From: Duganella sp. 1411
GTDB taxonomy: Bacteria > Pseudomonadota > Gammaproteobacteria > Burkholderiales > Burkholderiaceae_D
DNA length: 64,000 nt
Direction: 5' to 3'
NCBI RefSeq assembly: GCF_017833525.1
Contig: NZ_JAFICD010000003.1
Location: 558,001 to 622,000 of the forward strand
How positions within the stretch are numbered: the stretch's first letter is position 1; every line of letters starts with the position of its first letter. The translations under genes and the position numbers were made by a program. The notes under the pieces are model-generated. The model worked only from the letters and a program-made list of their open reading frames with translations, was not told where the DNA came from and did no database searches. This document shows positions 41,765 to 51,431 of the stretch, one piece after another.

Positions 41765-44700
41765 ATGAAAGCCCAAGGTCTGTACGATCCTTCCAATGAA
41801 CACGATGCCTGCGGCGTCGGTTTCGTCGCCCATATCAAGGGCAACAAGAGCCACTCCATCGTTGAACAGGGCTTGCTGATCCTGAAGAACCTGGATCACC
41901 GGGGCGCCGTGGGCGCCGACGCGCTGATGGGCGACGGCGCCGGTATCCTGATCCAGATCCCGGACCAGTACTACCGCGACGAGATGGCCAAACAAGGTAT
42001 CGAACTGCCGCCGCCAGGCGAATACGGCGTGGGCATGGTGTTCCTGCCGAAGGAAAACGCTTCGCGCATCGCTTGCGAACAGGAAATCGAGCGCGCCGTG
42101 CGCGCCGAGGGCCAGGTCGTGCTGGGCTGGCGCAACGTGCCGGTCGACTGCGACATGCCGATGTCGCCCACCGTGCGCGCCAAAGAGCCGGTGATCCGCC
42201 AGATCTTCATCGGCCGCGGCGCCGACATCATGGTGACCGACGCACTCGAACGTAAGCTCTACGTGATCCGCAAATCGTCCGGCCACGCCATCCAGGCGCT
42301 CAAGCTGCTGCACGGTAAGGAATTCTTCGTCGCTTCGATGTCGGCCCGCACCATCGTCTACAAGGGCCTGCTGCTGGCCGACCAGGTCGGCGTGTACTAT
42401 AAAGACCTGCAGGACGCGCGTTGCGTGTCGGCGCTGGCGCTGGTGCACCAGCGTTTCTCGACCAACACCTTCCCGGAATGGCCGCTGGCCCACCCGTACC
42501 GCCTGATCGCCCACAACGGCGAGATCAACACCGTCAAAGGCAACTTCAACTGGATGCGCGCGCGCGAGGGCGTGATGAAATCGGCCGTGCTGGGCGAAGA
42601 CCTGCAGAAACTGTTCCCGCTGATCTATGAAGGCCAGTCGGACACCGCCTGCTTCGACAACGCGCTCGAACTGCTGCTGATGGCCGGCTATCCTATCGCC
42701 CAGGCGATGATGATGATGATCCCGGAAGCGTGGGAAAATCACGGCACGATGGACGATAATCGCCGCGCGTTCTACGAATATCACGCCGCGATGATGGAAC
42801 CATGGGACGGCCCGGCCGCCATGGCCTTCACCGACGGCCGCTACATCGGCGGCACGCTGGACCGCAACGGTTTGCGTCCCGCGCGTTACATCGTCACCGA
42901 CGACGACCTGGTGGTGATGGCGTCGGAATCGGGCGTGTTGCCGATTCCCGAGTCGAAAATCATCCAGAAATGGCGTCTGCAGCCGGGCAAGATGTTCCTG
43001 ATCGACCTCGAAGCGGGCCGCATCATCGACGATAAAGAGCTGAAAGACACCTACGCCAACGCCAAGCCGTACAAGGCGTGGATCAACGCCGTGCGCATCA
43101 AGCTCAACGAAATCAAGCTGAGCGAAAGCCAGCTGGCGCACAACCGCGTCAAGTACAGCGCCGCGCCGGGCGAAAAAGCCGTCGCGTCCGTGCTGGACCG
43201 CCAGCAGGCGTTCGGCTACACCCAGGAAGACCTGAAGTTCCTGATGGCGCCGATGGCCGCCGCCGGCGAAGAGGCGACCGGCTCGATGGGCAACGACTCG
43301 CCGCTGGCCGTGATGTCGAACAAGCTCAAGCCGCTGTACAACTACTTCAAGCAGCTGTTCGCCCAGGTGACCAACCCGCCGATCGACCCGATCCGCGAAG
43401 CGATGGTGATGTCGCTGGTGTCGTTCATCGGCCCGAAACCCAACCTGCTGGACACCAACAACGTCAACCCGCCGATGCGCCTGGAAGTGTCGCAGCCCAT
43501 CCTGGGCTTCGACGACATGGCGCGCCTGCGCGGCATCAGCCTGCACACCGGCGGCAAGTTCAAGTCGTACGAGCTGAGCATCTGCTACCCGCTGGCCTGG
43601 GGCAAGGAAGGCGTCGAAGCCTGCCTGGCCTCGCTGTGCGCCGAGGCGGTCGACGCCGTCAAGTCCGGCCACAACATCCTGATCGTCTCGGACCGCTCGA
43701 TCGGCGCCGATCGTGTCGCCATCCCCGCGCTTCTGGCCACATCGACCGTGCATCAGCACCTGGTCAGCAAGGGCCTGCGGGCCTCGACCGGACTGGTCGT
43801 TGAAACCGGCTCGGCCCGCGAGACCCACCACTTCGCGCTGCTGGCAGGCTACGGCGCCGAAGCGATCCACCCGTACCTGGCGATGGAAACCTTGGTCGAG
43901 CTGGCGCACGGCATGCCGGGCGACATGTCCGGCGAGAAGGCCGTCTACAACTACACCAAAGCCGTCGGCAAGGGCTTGATGAAGGTGATGTCGAAGATGG
44001 GCATCTCCACTTATATGTCGTACTGCGGCGCGCAGATCTTCGAAGCCGTTGGCCTGAACAAGTCGCTGGTCGACAAGTACTTCAAGGGCACCGCCTCGAA
44101 CGTCGAAGGTATCGGCGTGTTCGAAGTGGCCGAGGAAGCGCTGCGCCTGCACAACCTGGCCTTCGGCGACGATCCGGTGCTGGCCAACCACCTGGACGCC
44201 GGCGGCGAGTACGCCTTCCGCGTGCGCGGCGAAGACCACCTGTGGACCCCGGACGCGATCGCGAAACTGCAGCATTCGACCCGCAGCAACAACTTCTCCA
44301 GCTATAAAGAGTACGCGCAGATCATCAACGACCAGAGCAAGCGCCACCTGACGTTGCGCGGCCTGTTCGAGTTCAAGCTGGACCCGACCAAGGCGATCCC
44401 GCTGGAGGAAGTCGAGCCGGCCAAGGAAATCGTCAAGCGTTTCGCCACCGGCGCGATGTCGATGGGTTCGATCTCGACCGAGGCGCACGCGACCCTGGCC
44501 GTGGCGATGAACCGCATCGGCGGCAAGTCCAACACCGGCGAGGGCGGCGAGGATCCATCGCGCTACACGATGGAACTCAAAGGCATCAAGATCAAGCAGG
44601 GCGAGACCATGGCCTCGGTCATGGGCAAAGAGCAGATGGTGGTCGACATTGCCTTGCAGGAAGGCGATTCGCTGCGCTCGCGCATCAAGCAGGTCGCTTC

Positions 44701-46489
44701 GGGCCGTTTCGGCGTCACCGCCGCCTACCTGAACTCGGCCGACCAGATCCAGATCAAGATGGCCCAGGGCGCCAAGCCCGGCGAAGGCGGCCAGCTGCCC
44801 GGCCATAAGGTGTCGGAATACATCGCCACCCTGCGCTTCTCGGTGCCGGGCGTGGGCCTGATCTCGCCGCCGCCGCACCACGACATCTATTCGATCGAAG
44901 ACCTGGCGCAGCTGATCCACGATCTGAAGAACGCCAATCCGCGCGCCTCGATCTCGGTCAAGCTGGTGTCGGAAGTGGGTATCGGCACCGTCGCCGCCGG
45001 CGTCACCAAGGCCAAGGCCGACCACGTCGTGGTTGCCGGCCACGACGGCGGCACCGGCGCTTCGCCATTGTCGTCGGTCAAGCACGCCGGCACGCCTTGG
45101 GAACTGGGCCTGGCGGAAACGCAGCAGACCTTGGTGCTCAACGGCCTGCGCAGCCGCATCCGCGTGCAAGCCGACGGCCAGATGCGCACCGGCCGCGACG
45201 TCGTCATCGCCGCCATGCTGGGCGCCGACGAGATCGGCTTCGCCACCGCGCCGCTGGTGGTCGAGGGTTGCATCATGATGCGCAAATGCCATCTGAACAC
45301 TTGTCCGGTCGGCGTCGCCACGCAGGACCCTGTGCTGCGCGCCAAGTTCTCCGGCAAGCCGGAATACGTGGTCAACTACTTCTTCTTCGTCGCCGAGGAA
45401 GCCCGCCAGCTGATGGCGCAACTGGGCATCCGCACCTATGACGAGCTGATCGGCCGCGTCGACCTGCTGGACAAGTCGAAGGCGATCACGCACTGGAAGG
45501 CCAAGGGCCTGGACTTCAGCGCCATCTTCTACCAGCCGGAAGTGCAGGACGGCCACTCGATCTATCACACGATGGAGCAGGACCACGGCCTCGACAAGGC
45601 GCTCGACCACAAGCTGATCGCGCAAGCCAAGGCCGCGCTGGAGAAGGGCGAGCGCGTCTCGTTCATCTCGCCGGTGCGCAACGTCAACCGCACCGTCGGC
45701 ACCATGCTGTCGGGCGAAGTGGCCAAGCGCTACGGTCACGCCGGTTTGCCGGACGACACCATCCACATCCAGCTGCAAGGCACGGCCGGCCAGTCCGCCT
45801 GCGCCTTCCTGGCGCACGGCATCACGATCGACCTGGTTGGCGAAGGCAACGATTACGTCGGCAAGGGCTTGTCGGGCGGCCGCATCATCGTGCGTCCGAA
45901 CACCGAGTTCCGCGGCTGGGCCGTCAACAACATCATTATCGGCAACACGGTGTTGTACGGCGCCATCAGCGGCGAAGCCTTCTTCAACGGCGTGGCCGGC
46001 GAGCGTTTCGCGGTGCGTAACTCGGGCGCCACGGCGATCGTCGAGGGCACCGGCGACCACGGTTGCGAATACATGACCGGCGGCACCGTCGTCGTGCTGG
46101 GCGGCACCGGCCGCAACTTCGCCGCGGGCATGTCGGGCGGCATCGCCTACGTGTACGACCCGGACGGCGATTTCGAGTCGCGTTGCAACACGGCGATGGT
46201 GTCGCTGGAGCCGGTATTGACCGCCAAGCAGCAGGAAGCGGACAAGGCCACCTGGCACATCCAGCACAAGGACCAGGGCGCGGAAGCGGACGAGGTGATC
46301 CTCAAGCGCCTGATCGAGCGCCACTTCAAGCACACCGGCAGCACCCGTGCCCGCCTGTTGCTGGACAACTGGGCCGACAGCCGCGGCAAGTTCGTCAAGG
46401 TATTCCCGAGCGAATACAAACGCGCCCTGGCCGAAATGGCCGAGGACGTGGCGAACGAAGCCGCCGCCGTACAGCCGATCGCCGCCTGA
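41765..46489 (+). CDS. gltB: glutamate synthase (NADPH) large subunit
   Basis: A 1574-residue GOGAT alpha subunit. The class II glutaminase nucleophile is Cys16 in SNEHDACGVGFV, exposed after removal of a 15-residue propeptide. The FMN/2-oxoglutarate domain contains KRFATGAMSMGSIS, GGKSNTGEGGEDPSRY and QGAKPGEGGQLPGHKV. The 3Fe-4S cysteines lie in MMRKCHLNTCPVGVATQDP, and the C-terminal GXGXG beta-helix has GVAGERFAVRNSGATAIVEG. A GGAG site precedes the ATG. It transfers glutamine amide nitrogen to 2-oxoglutarate with GltD, 36 bp downstream. Confidence 0.98.
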   Translation: MKAQGLYDPSNEHDACGVGFVAHIKGNKSHSIVEQGLLILKNLDHRGAVGADALMGDGAGILIQIPDQYYRDEMAKQGIELPPPGEYGVGMVFLPKENASRIACEQEIERAVRAEGQVVLGWRNVPVDCDMPMSPTVRAKEPVIRQIFIGRGADIMVTDALERKLYVIRKSSGHAIQALKLLHGKEFFVASMSARTIVYKGLLLADQVGVYYKDLQDARCVSALALVHQRFSTNTFPEWPLAHPYRLIAHNGEINTVKGNFNWMRAREGVMKSAVLGEDLQKLFPLIYEGQSDTACFDNALELLLMAGYPIAQAMMMMIPEAWENHGTMDDNRRAFYEYHAAMMEPWDGPAAMAFTDGRYIGGTLDRNGLRPARYIVTDDDLVVMASESGVLPIPESKIIQKWRLQPGKMFLIDLEAGRIIDDKELKDTYANAKPYKAWINAVRIKLNEIKLSESQLAHNRVKYSAAPGEKAVASVLDRQQAFGYTQEDLKFLMAPMAAAGEEATGSMGNDSPLAVMSNKLKPLYNYFKQLFAQVTNPPIDPIREAMVMSLVSFIGPKPNLLDTNNVNPPMRLEVSQPILGFDDMARLRGISLHTGGKFKSYELSICYPLAWGKEGVEACLASLCAEAVDAVKSGHNILIVSDRSIGADRVAIPALLATSTVHQHLVSKGLRASTGLVVETGSARETHHFALLAGYGAEAIHPYLAMETLVELAHGMPGDMSGEKAVYNYTKAVGKGLMKVMSKMGISTYMSYCGAQIFEAVGLNKSLVDKYFKGTASNVEGIGVFEVAEEALRLHNLAFGDDPVLANHLDAGGEYAFRVRGEDHLWTPDAIAKLQHSTRSNNFSSYKEYAQIINDQSKRHLTLRGLFEFKLDPTKAIPLEEVEPAKEIVKRFATGAMSMGSISTEAHATLAVAMNRIGGKSNTGEGGEDPSRYTMELKGIKIKQGETMASVMGKEQMVVDIALQEGDSLRSRIKQVASGRFGVTAAYLNSADQIQIKMAQGAKPGEGGQLPGHKVSEYIATLRFSVPGVGLISPPPHHDIYSIEDLAQLIHDLKNANPRASISVKLVSEVGIGTVAAGVTKAKADHVVVAGHDGGTGASPLSSVKHAGTPWELGLAETQQTLVLNGLRSRIRVQADGQMRTGRDVVIAAMLGADEIGFATAPLVVEGCIMMRKCHLNTCPVGVATQDPVLRAKFSGKPEYVVNYFFFVAEEARQLMAQLGIRTYDELIGRVDLLDKSKAITHWKAKGLDFSAIFYQPEVQDGHSIYHTMEQDHGLDKALDHKLIAQAKAALEKGERVSFISPVRNVNRTVGTMLSGEVAKRYGHAGLPDDTIHIQLQGTAGQSACAFLAHGITIDLVGEGNDYVGKGLSGGRIIVRPNTEFRGWAVNNIIIGNTVLYGAISGEAFFNGVAGERFAVRNSGATAIVEGTGDHGCEYMTGGTVVVLGGTGRNFAAGMSGGIAYVYDPDGDFESRCNTAMVSLEPVLTAKQQEADKATWHIQHKDQGAEADEVILKRLIERHFKHTGSTRARLLLDNWADSRGKFVKVFPSEYKRALAEMAEDVANEAAAVQPIAA

Positions 46490-46525
46490 GCGCCGCCTCT
46501 GACAGAACATATTTAAGGATTTATC

Positions 46526-47989
46526 GTGGGTAAAATCACCGGTTTCATGGAATTCCAGCGTCAGGACGAGGGCTATCTGCCACCGGCGGCGCGTTTGAAG
46601 AACTATTCCGAGTTCGTCATCACCCTGACCAACGAGCAGGCCAAGGTGCAGGGCGCGCGCTGCATGGATTGCGGCATCCCGTTCTGCAACACGGGCTGCC
46701 CGGTCAACAACATCATCCCGGACTGGAACGATCTGGTTTATCGCGGCAACTACCGCGAAGCGCTCGACACCTTGCACTCGACCAACAACTTCCCGGAATT
46801 CACCGGCCGCATCTGCCCGGCGCCGTGCGAGTCGGCCTGTACGCTCGGCATCAACAACGATCCGGTCGGCATCAAGTCGATCGAGCACAAGATCATCGAC
46901 GAGGGCTGGGAACACGGCTGGGTGGTGCCGCAACCGGCCGCCCACCAGACCGGTAAGAAAGTGGCCGTGGTCGGTTCCGGCCCGGCCGGCCTGGCGGCGG
47001 CGCAGCAGCTGGCGCGCGCCGGCCACGCCGTGACCGTGTTCGAGAAGAGCGACCGCGTCGGCGGCCTGCTGCGCTACGGCATTCCCGACTTCAAGATGGA
47101 AAAGTCGCATATCGACCGCCGTATCAAGCAGATGGAAGCCGAAGGCGTCGTGTTCCGCACCAGCGTGTTGGTCGGCAAGGACTTCCCGGCCAACGTCAAC
47201 AACTGGGCCAAGGAAACGATTTTCCCGGAAGACCTGGAAAAAGAATTTGACGCGGTCATCCTGGCCGGCGGCGCCGAGCAGCCGCGCGACCTGCCGGTCC
47301 CGGGCCGCGAGCTCAAGGGCGTGCATTTCGCGATGGACTTCCTGCCGCTGCAAAACAAGGTCAACGCCGGCGACAAGGTCAAGGACCAGTTGAAGGCCAC
47401 CGGCAAGCACGTGGTCGTCATCGGCGGCGGCGACACCGGTTCCGACTGCGTCGGCACCTCGAACCGCCACGGCGCCGCCTCGGTCACGCAGTTCGAACTG
47501 ATGCCTATGCCGCCGGAGCAAGAGAACAAGCCGCTGGTGTGGCCGTACTGGCCGACCAAGCTGCGCACCTCGTCGTCGCACGAGGAAGGTTGCGAGCGCG
47601 ACTGGGCGGTGGCCACCAAGCGTCTGGAAGGCAAGGGCGGCAAGGTCGAGAAGCTGGTCGCCTGCCGCGTCGAATGGAAAGACGGCAAGATGAGCGAAGT
47701 GCCGAACTCGGAATTCGAGATGAAGGCCGACCTGGTGCTGCTGGCCATGGGCTTCGTCTCGCCGGTCGCCAACGTGCTCGACGCGTTCGGCATCGACAAG
47801 GATGCGCGCGGCAACGCCAAGGCGACCACCGATGGCGAGGGTTGCTACAAGACGTCGGCGCCTAAAGTGTTTGCCGCCGGCGACGTGCGCCGCGGCCAGT
47901 CGCTGGTGGTGTGGGCGATCCGCGAAGGCCGCCAGTGCGCGCGCGCGGTCGACGAGTTCCTGATGGGCTATTCCGACCTGCCACGTTAA
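46526..47989 (+). CDS. gltD: glutamate synthase (NADPH) small subunit
   Basis: A 487-residue FAD/NADPH subunit. N-terminal [4Fe-4S] cysteines lie in CMDCGIPFCNTGCPVNN and CPAPCESACTL. The FAD motif is VAVVGSGPAGLAAAQQLARAGHAVTVFEKSDRVGG and the NADPH motif VVVIGGGDTGSDCVGTSNRHGA. The C-terminal FAD contact is FAAGDVRRGQSLVVWAIREGR. The GTG start at 46526 has AAGGA upstream. It supplies electrons from NADPH to GltB. A rho-independent terminator follows. Confidence 0.98.
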   Translation: MGKITGFMEFQRQDEGYLPPAARLKNYSEFVITLTNEQAKVQGARCMDCGIPFCNTGCPVNNIIPDWNDLVYRGNYREALDTLHSTNNFPEFTGRICPAPCESACTLGINNDPVGIKSIEHKIIDEGWEHGWVVPQPAAHQTGKKVAVVGSGPAGLAAAQQLARAGHAVTVFEKSDRVGGLLRYGIPDFKMEKSHIDRRIKQMEAEGVVFRTSVLVGKDFPANVNNWAKETIFPEDLEKEFDAVILAGGAEQPRDLPVPGRELKGVHFAMDFLPLQNKVNAGDKVKDQLKATGKHVVVIGGGDTGSDCVGTSNRHGAASVTQFELMPMPPEQENKPLVWPYWPTKLRTSSSHEEGCERDWAVATKRLEGKGGKVEKLVACRVEWKDGKMSEVPNSEFEMKADLVLLAMGFVSPVANVLDAFGIDKDARGNAKATTDGEGCYKTSAPKVFAAGDVRRGQSLVVWAIREGRQCARAVDEFLMGYSDLPR

Positions 47990-48019
47990 TCGGCAGGCAC
48001 GGAGCAGTCTGGTTCCCAG

Positions 48020-48062
48020 CCGGGAGCGTGTGGGCGATCCCCATGCGCTACCCGGTTTTTTT
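48020..48062 (+). terminator. Rho-independent terminator of gltBD
   Basis: Outer stem CCGGG/CCCGG, with an inner stem formed by GCGTGTGGG and CCCCATGCGC through GC pairs and G-T wobbles around a short CGAT loop, followed by seven T. It starts 31 bp after gltD. Confidence 0.8.
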
Positions 48063-48427
48063 GTAAGTTAGGCGGACATCGGAACCAGGTAGGGCGGATT
48101 AGCGCAGCGTAATCGGCCATGCATGCGTTATCGGCGGCTCATCGATGGCCGATTACGGCGTTCCGCCTAATCCGCCCTACGAAAATCGCCTTAACTTAGC
48201 GGCACTGGCCCCCCGGGGGTGAGCAGTCAGTCAGAATCCGGTAAGAGTCTTGCCCGCATACTGGCACCGCGCCGCAGCAATGTAACATTTCGTGCCGGGT
48301 GTAAATTGCTGACTTGGGATTCATTAGTGTTGTATTATCTGCCATTCCCAGGTGGTCCCTCGGCCTGAAATCGGGCCTCTCCCAGCAGAGATTAACCTTT
48401 CTGCACTACAATACGGCATTCAAAATA
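48063..48427. other. intergenic region between the gltBD terminator and mlaF
   Basis: About 365 bp holding REP copy 4 and then about 245 bp without a gene. The stretch 48300-48427 is comparatively AT-rich (TATTAT at 48340, ACAATACGGCATTC near 48410) and should carry the mla promoter. I could not fix a convincing -35/-10 pair with standard spacing. Confidence 0.5.
48089..48180. repeat. REP-like element, copy 4
   Basis: Left arm GTAGGGCGGATTAGCG, then CGTAATCGGCCAT; right arm ATGGCCGATTACG, then CCGCCTAATCCGCCCTAC. Full-length, and close to copy 1. Confidence 0.9.
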
Positions 48428-49243
48428 ATGAGTTCAGTCGTGCCTAATCTTGTCGAAATCCGTGATTTACACTTTTCCTATGGAAGGCGCTCGATCTTGT
48501 CGGGCCTCCACATGGACTTCCCACGTGGAAAAGTGGTCGCAGTGATGGGCGGTTCGGGCAGCGGCAAGACGACGGTATTGCGACTGATCGGCGGCCAGAT
48601 CCGCCCGCAAAAAGGCCAGGTGAAAGTCCAGGGCCAGGTTGTGCACAAGTTGAATACCGCCGGCTTGTATCTGCTGCGGCGCAAAATGGGCATGCTGTTC
48701 CAGCATGGCGCGCTCTTCACCGATCTTACCGTCTTTGAAAACGTCGCCTTCCCGCTGCGCGAGCATACCGATCTGCCGGAAGAGCTGATCCGCAACCTTG
48801 TGCTGATGAAGCTGCACGCGGTCGGCCTGCGCAACGCCGCCAAATTGAAGCCGGCCGAGATCTCCGGCGGCATGGCGCGCCGCGTGGCGCTGGCCCGCTC
48901 GATCGCGCTCGATCCCGAACTGATCATGTACGACGAGCCGTTCGCCGGCCTCGACCCGATCTCGATGGGCGTCACCGCCAACCTGATCCGCAACCTCAAC
49001 ACCGCGCTCGGCTCGACCACGGTGCTGGTCTCGCACGACGTCAAGGAATGCTTCGCCATCGCCGACTATGTGTACTTCCTGTCGCAGGGCAAGATTGTTG
49101 CGCACGGCACGCCGGCCGACATGATGGTGTCGACCGATCCCTACGTGCACCAGTTCGTCAACGCCGAGGCCGACGGTCCGGTGCCGTTCCACTATCCGGG
49201 CAAGTCCCTGGCCGACGATCTGGGCCTGGGGGGTAAAGCATGA
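48428..49243 (+). CDS. mlaF: phospholipid transport ABC ATP-binding protein MlaF
   Basis: A 271-residue ABC ATPase of the Mla retrograde phospholipid system that keeps the outer membrane asymmetric. Walker A GGSGSGKTT, signature AEISGGMARRVALARS, Walker B ELIMYDEPFAGLD, switch His in LVSHDV. The ATG at 48428 (MSSVVPNLVEIRD) gives the normal length; frames further upstream look non-coding. No strong Shine-Dalgarno is seen. The stop overlaps mlaE by 4 bp (ATGA). Confidence 0.96.
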   Translation: MSSVVPNLVEIRDLHFSYGRRSILSGLHMDFPRGKVVAVMGGSGSGKTTVLRLIGGQIRPQKGQVKVQGQVVHKLNTAGLYLLRRKMGMLFQHGALFTDLTVFENVAFPLREHTDLPEELIRNLVLMKLHAVGLRNAAKLKPAEISGGMARRVALARSIALDPELIMYDEPFAGLDPISMGVTANLIRNLNTALGSTTVLVSHDVKECFAIADYVYFLSQGKIVAHGTPADMMVSTDPYVHQFVNAEADGPVPFHYPGKSLADDLGLGGKA

Positions 49244-50025
49244 CTGTAAGAAATTGGTTGTCCCAGTTGGGCGCGCCGCTGCGCGATTACATCGAGAGCA
49301 TCGGCTACGGCGCGCGCCTGTTCCTCAACATGATCGGCCTGTCGCCCGGCCTGCTGCGCCGTCCGCGCCTGCTGATCGAGCAACTGCATTTCATCGGCAA
49401 TTATTCGATGCTGATCATCACCCTGTCCGGCCTGTTCGTCGGCATGGTGCTGGGCCTGCAGGGCTATTACACGCTGAATAAATACGGCGCCGAGCAGTCG
49501 CTCGGCCTGCTGGTGGCGCTGGGCCTGACGCGCGAACTGGGCCCGGTCATCACCGCGCTGCTGTTCGCCGGCCGTGCCGGCACCTCGCTGACGGCGGAAA
49601 TCGGCCTGATGAAGGCCGGCGAGCAGTTGTCGGCGATGGAGATGATGGCCGTCAACCCGATCCAGCGCGTGCTGGCGCCCCGTTTCTGGGCCGGCGTGAT
49701 CGCCGTGCCGCTGCTGGCGTCGGTGTTCAGCGCCGTCGGCGTGCTCGGCGGCTGGCTGGTCGGCGTGCAGTTGATCGGCGTCGACGACGGCGCCTTCTGG
49801 TCGCAGATGCAGGGCGGCGTCGATATCTGGAAAGACATCTTCAACGGTTTCGTCAAGAGCGTGGTGTTCGGCGTGGCCATCACCTTTATCGCGCTGTACC
49901 AGGGTTATCAGACCCAGCCGACGCCGGAAGACGTGGCGCGCGCCACCACGCGCACGGTCGTGATCTCATCGCTGATGATCTGGTGGCTCGATTTCATGCT
50001 GACCGCTTTGATGTTCAGCAAATAA
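49240..50025 (+). CDS. mlaE: phospholipid transport ABC permease MlaE
   Basis: A 261-residue MlaE/YrbE permease with about five membrane helices (YSMLIITLSGLFVGMVLGLQGYYTL, ELGPVITALLFAGRAGTSLTAEIGLMKAGEQLSAMEMM, RFWAGVIAVPLLASVFSAVGVLGGWLVG, SVVFGVAITFIALYQGYQT, TVVISSLMIWWLDFMLTALMF). EQLSAMEMM is the EQ-loop-like coupling helix. Its first 4 bases overlap mlaF. Confidence 0.97.
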   Translation: MTVRNWLSQLGAPLRDYIESIGYGARLFLNMIGLSPGLLRRPRLLIEQLHFIGNYSMLIITLSGLFVGMVLGLQGYYTLNKYGAEQSLGLLVALGLTRELGPVITALLFAGRAGTSLTAEIGLMKAGEQLSAMEMMAVNPIQRVLAPRFWAGVIAVPLLASVFSAVGVLGGWLVGVQLIGVDDGAFWSQMQGGVDIWKDIFNGFVKSVVFGVAITFIALYQGYQTQPTPEDVARATTRTVVISSLMIWWLDFMLTALMFSK

Positions 50026-50069
50026 ACAGCAAATTAAAGAAAAATTGGTAGTATTAAGCGAGGATAGCT

Positions 50070-50540
50070 ATGCAACGTAAATCACTGGATGTCTGGGTCG
50101 GTCTGTTCATCGTCGTCGGCGTGGCCGCGCTGATGTTCTTGGCACTGAAGGCCGGCAACATGGGTTCCATGTCCTTTGGCAAGACCTACCCGATCACGGC
50201 CAAGTTCGACAACATCGGCAGCCTGCGCCCGCAAGCGGCGGTCAAGGCTTCCGGCGTGGTGATCGGCCGGGTCGGCGAGATCAAGTTTGATGACAAGAGT
50301 TACCAGGCGCTGGTAACCTTGAACATGGAAGAAGGTTATAAATTCCCTAAGGACAGTTCCGCCAAGATTCTGACGGCCGGTCTGCTGGGCGAGCAATACG
50401 TAGGCATCGAGGCCGGCGGCGACACCAATAACTTGGCCGCCGGCGACAAAATCGCACGAACCCAATCGGCCGCCGTGCTGGAAGACCTGATCAATCAGTT
50501 CATCTACAGCAAGGCCGCCGAAGGAAAAAAGGAAGAATAA
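50070..50540 (+). CDS. mlaD: phospholipid-binding MCE protein MlaD
   Basis: A 156-residue single-span inner membrane protein (VWVGLFIVVGVAALMFLALKAGN) with one periplasmic MCE domain (YPITAKFDNIGSLRPQAAVKASGVVIGRVGEI, AKILTAGLLGEQYVGIEAGGD). It forms the hexameric lipid-carrying ring on MlaFEB. It has a normal short MCE C-terminus ending in a charged KAAEGKKEE tail. It lies directly against mlaA with no gap. Confidence 0.97.
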   Translation: MQRKSLDVWVGLFIVVGVAALMFLALKAGNMGSMSFGKTYPITAKFDNIGSLRPQAAVKASGVVIGRVGEIKFDDKSYQALVTLNMEEGYKFPKDSSAKILTAGLLGEQYVGIEAGGDTNNLAAGDKIARTQSAAVLEDLINQFIYSKAAEGKKEE

Positions 50541-51404
50541 ATGTCTAGCACCCCGAAACACTTGCGTCAGGCCGCGCTGGCGCTGGGCGTCACCTTGATG
50601 CTGGCCGGCTGCGCCGGTCCCAACCCGCGCGACCCGTACGAAAGCTACAACCGCGCCGTGTTCTCGTTCAACGACAAGGTCGACACCTACGCGCTGAAAC
50701 CGGTCGCCACCGTCTACCGCGACGTCACGCCATCGTTCGTGCAGACCGGCGTGGGCAACTTCTTCGGCAACCTGGGCGACGCCTGGACCGCCGTCAACAA
50801 TTTGCTGCAAGGCAAGGGCGAAGCGGGCATGAGCGACATCACCCGTTTCGCGCTGAACTCGACCTTGGGCATCCTGGGCCTGTTCGACATCGCCTCCGAG
50901 GCGGGTTTGCAAAAGCACAAGGAAGACTTCGGCCAGACCTTGGGCACCTGGGGCGTGTCGTCCGGTCCCTACCTGATGCTGCCGATCCTGGGCCCGTCGA
51001 CGGTGCGCGACACCGTGGCGCTGCCGGCCGATTTCGCCGGCAACATCTGGTCGTACAAGGACCCGGTCTACCTGCGTAACATCGGCACCGGCGTCAACCT
51101 GGTCGACACCCGCGCCAGCCTGCTCGACGCCACCAGCATGCTGGAGGACGCCGCGCTGGACCGCTACGAGTTCATCCGCGACGGCTACATGCAGCGCCGC
51201 GAGAGCCTGATCCATCCGGACGGCGACGGCGCCAAGCCTCAACAGCAGGATCAGCAGGATCCGGCGGTCGAGGAGGCCAAGCCGGCCTCGCCGCAGGCCG
51301 CCGCTGAAGCGAAGCCAGCAGAAAGTTCGGCAACCGTGTCATCCGAATCGGCCCCAAAGGAGTTAAACTCCGGTACGCCGGCTGCGAGCAACGCCAGCCT
51401 GTGA
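50541..51404 (+). CDS. mlaA: outer membrane lipoprotein MlaA (VacJ)
   Basis: A 287-residue lipoprotein with lipobox LAGC (Cys24), then DPYESYNRAVFSFNDKVDTYALKPVA, GVGNFFGNLGDAWTAVNNLLQGK, FGQTLGTWGVSSGPYLMLPILGPSTVRDTV, the VacJ core. The last ~70 residues are a Gln/Ala/Glu/Ser-rich tail beyond the usual domain. It removes misplaced phospholipid from the outer leaflet and passes it to MlaC. Its place between mlaD and mlaC is typical of betaproteobacteria; in E. coli mlaA is elsewhere. Confidence 0.97.
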   Translation: MSSTPKHLRQAALALGVTLMLAGCAGPNPRDPYESYNRAVFSFNDKVDTYALKPVATVYRDVTPSFVQTGVGNFFGNLGDAWTAVNNLLQGKGEAGMSDITRFALNSTLGILGLFDIASEAGLQKHKEDFGQTLGTWGVSSGPYLMLPILGPSTVRDTVALPADFAGNIWSYKDPVYLRNIGTGVNLVDTRASLLDATSMLEDAALDRYEFIRDGYMQRRESLIHPDGDGAKPQQQDQQDPAVEEAKPASPQAAAEAKPAESSATVSSESAPKELNSGTPAASNASL

Positions 51405-51431
51405 CCCCGAAGAACCCACATAGGTAGATAA

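Noticed and set aside
41687..47581. Very long open frame (1964 codons) antisense to gltB and gltD
   Set aside because: It mirrors the codon pattern of the strongly conserved gltBD genes and its translation is rich in Arg/His/Val/Gln low-complexity runs with no domain. A shadow of high-GC coding.
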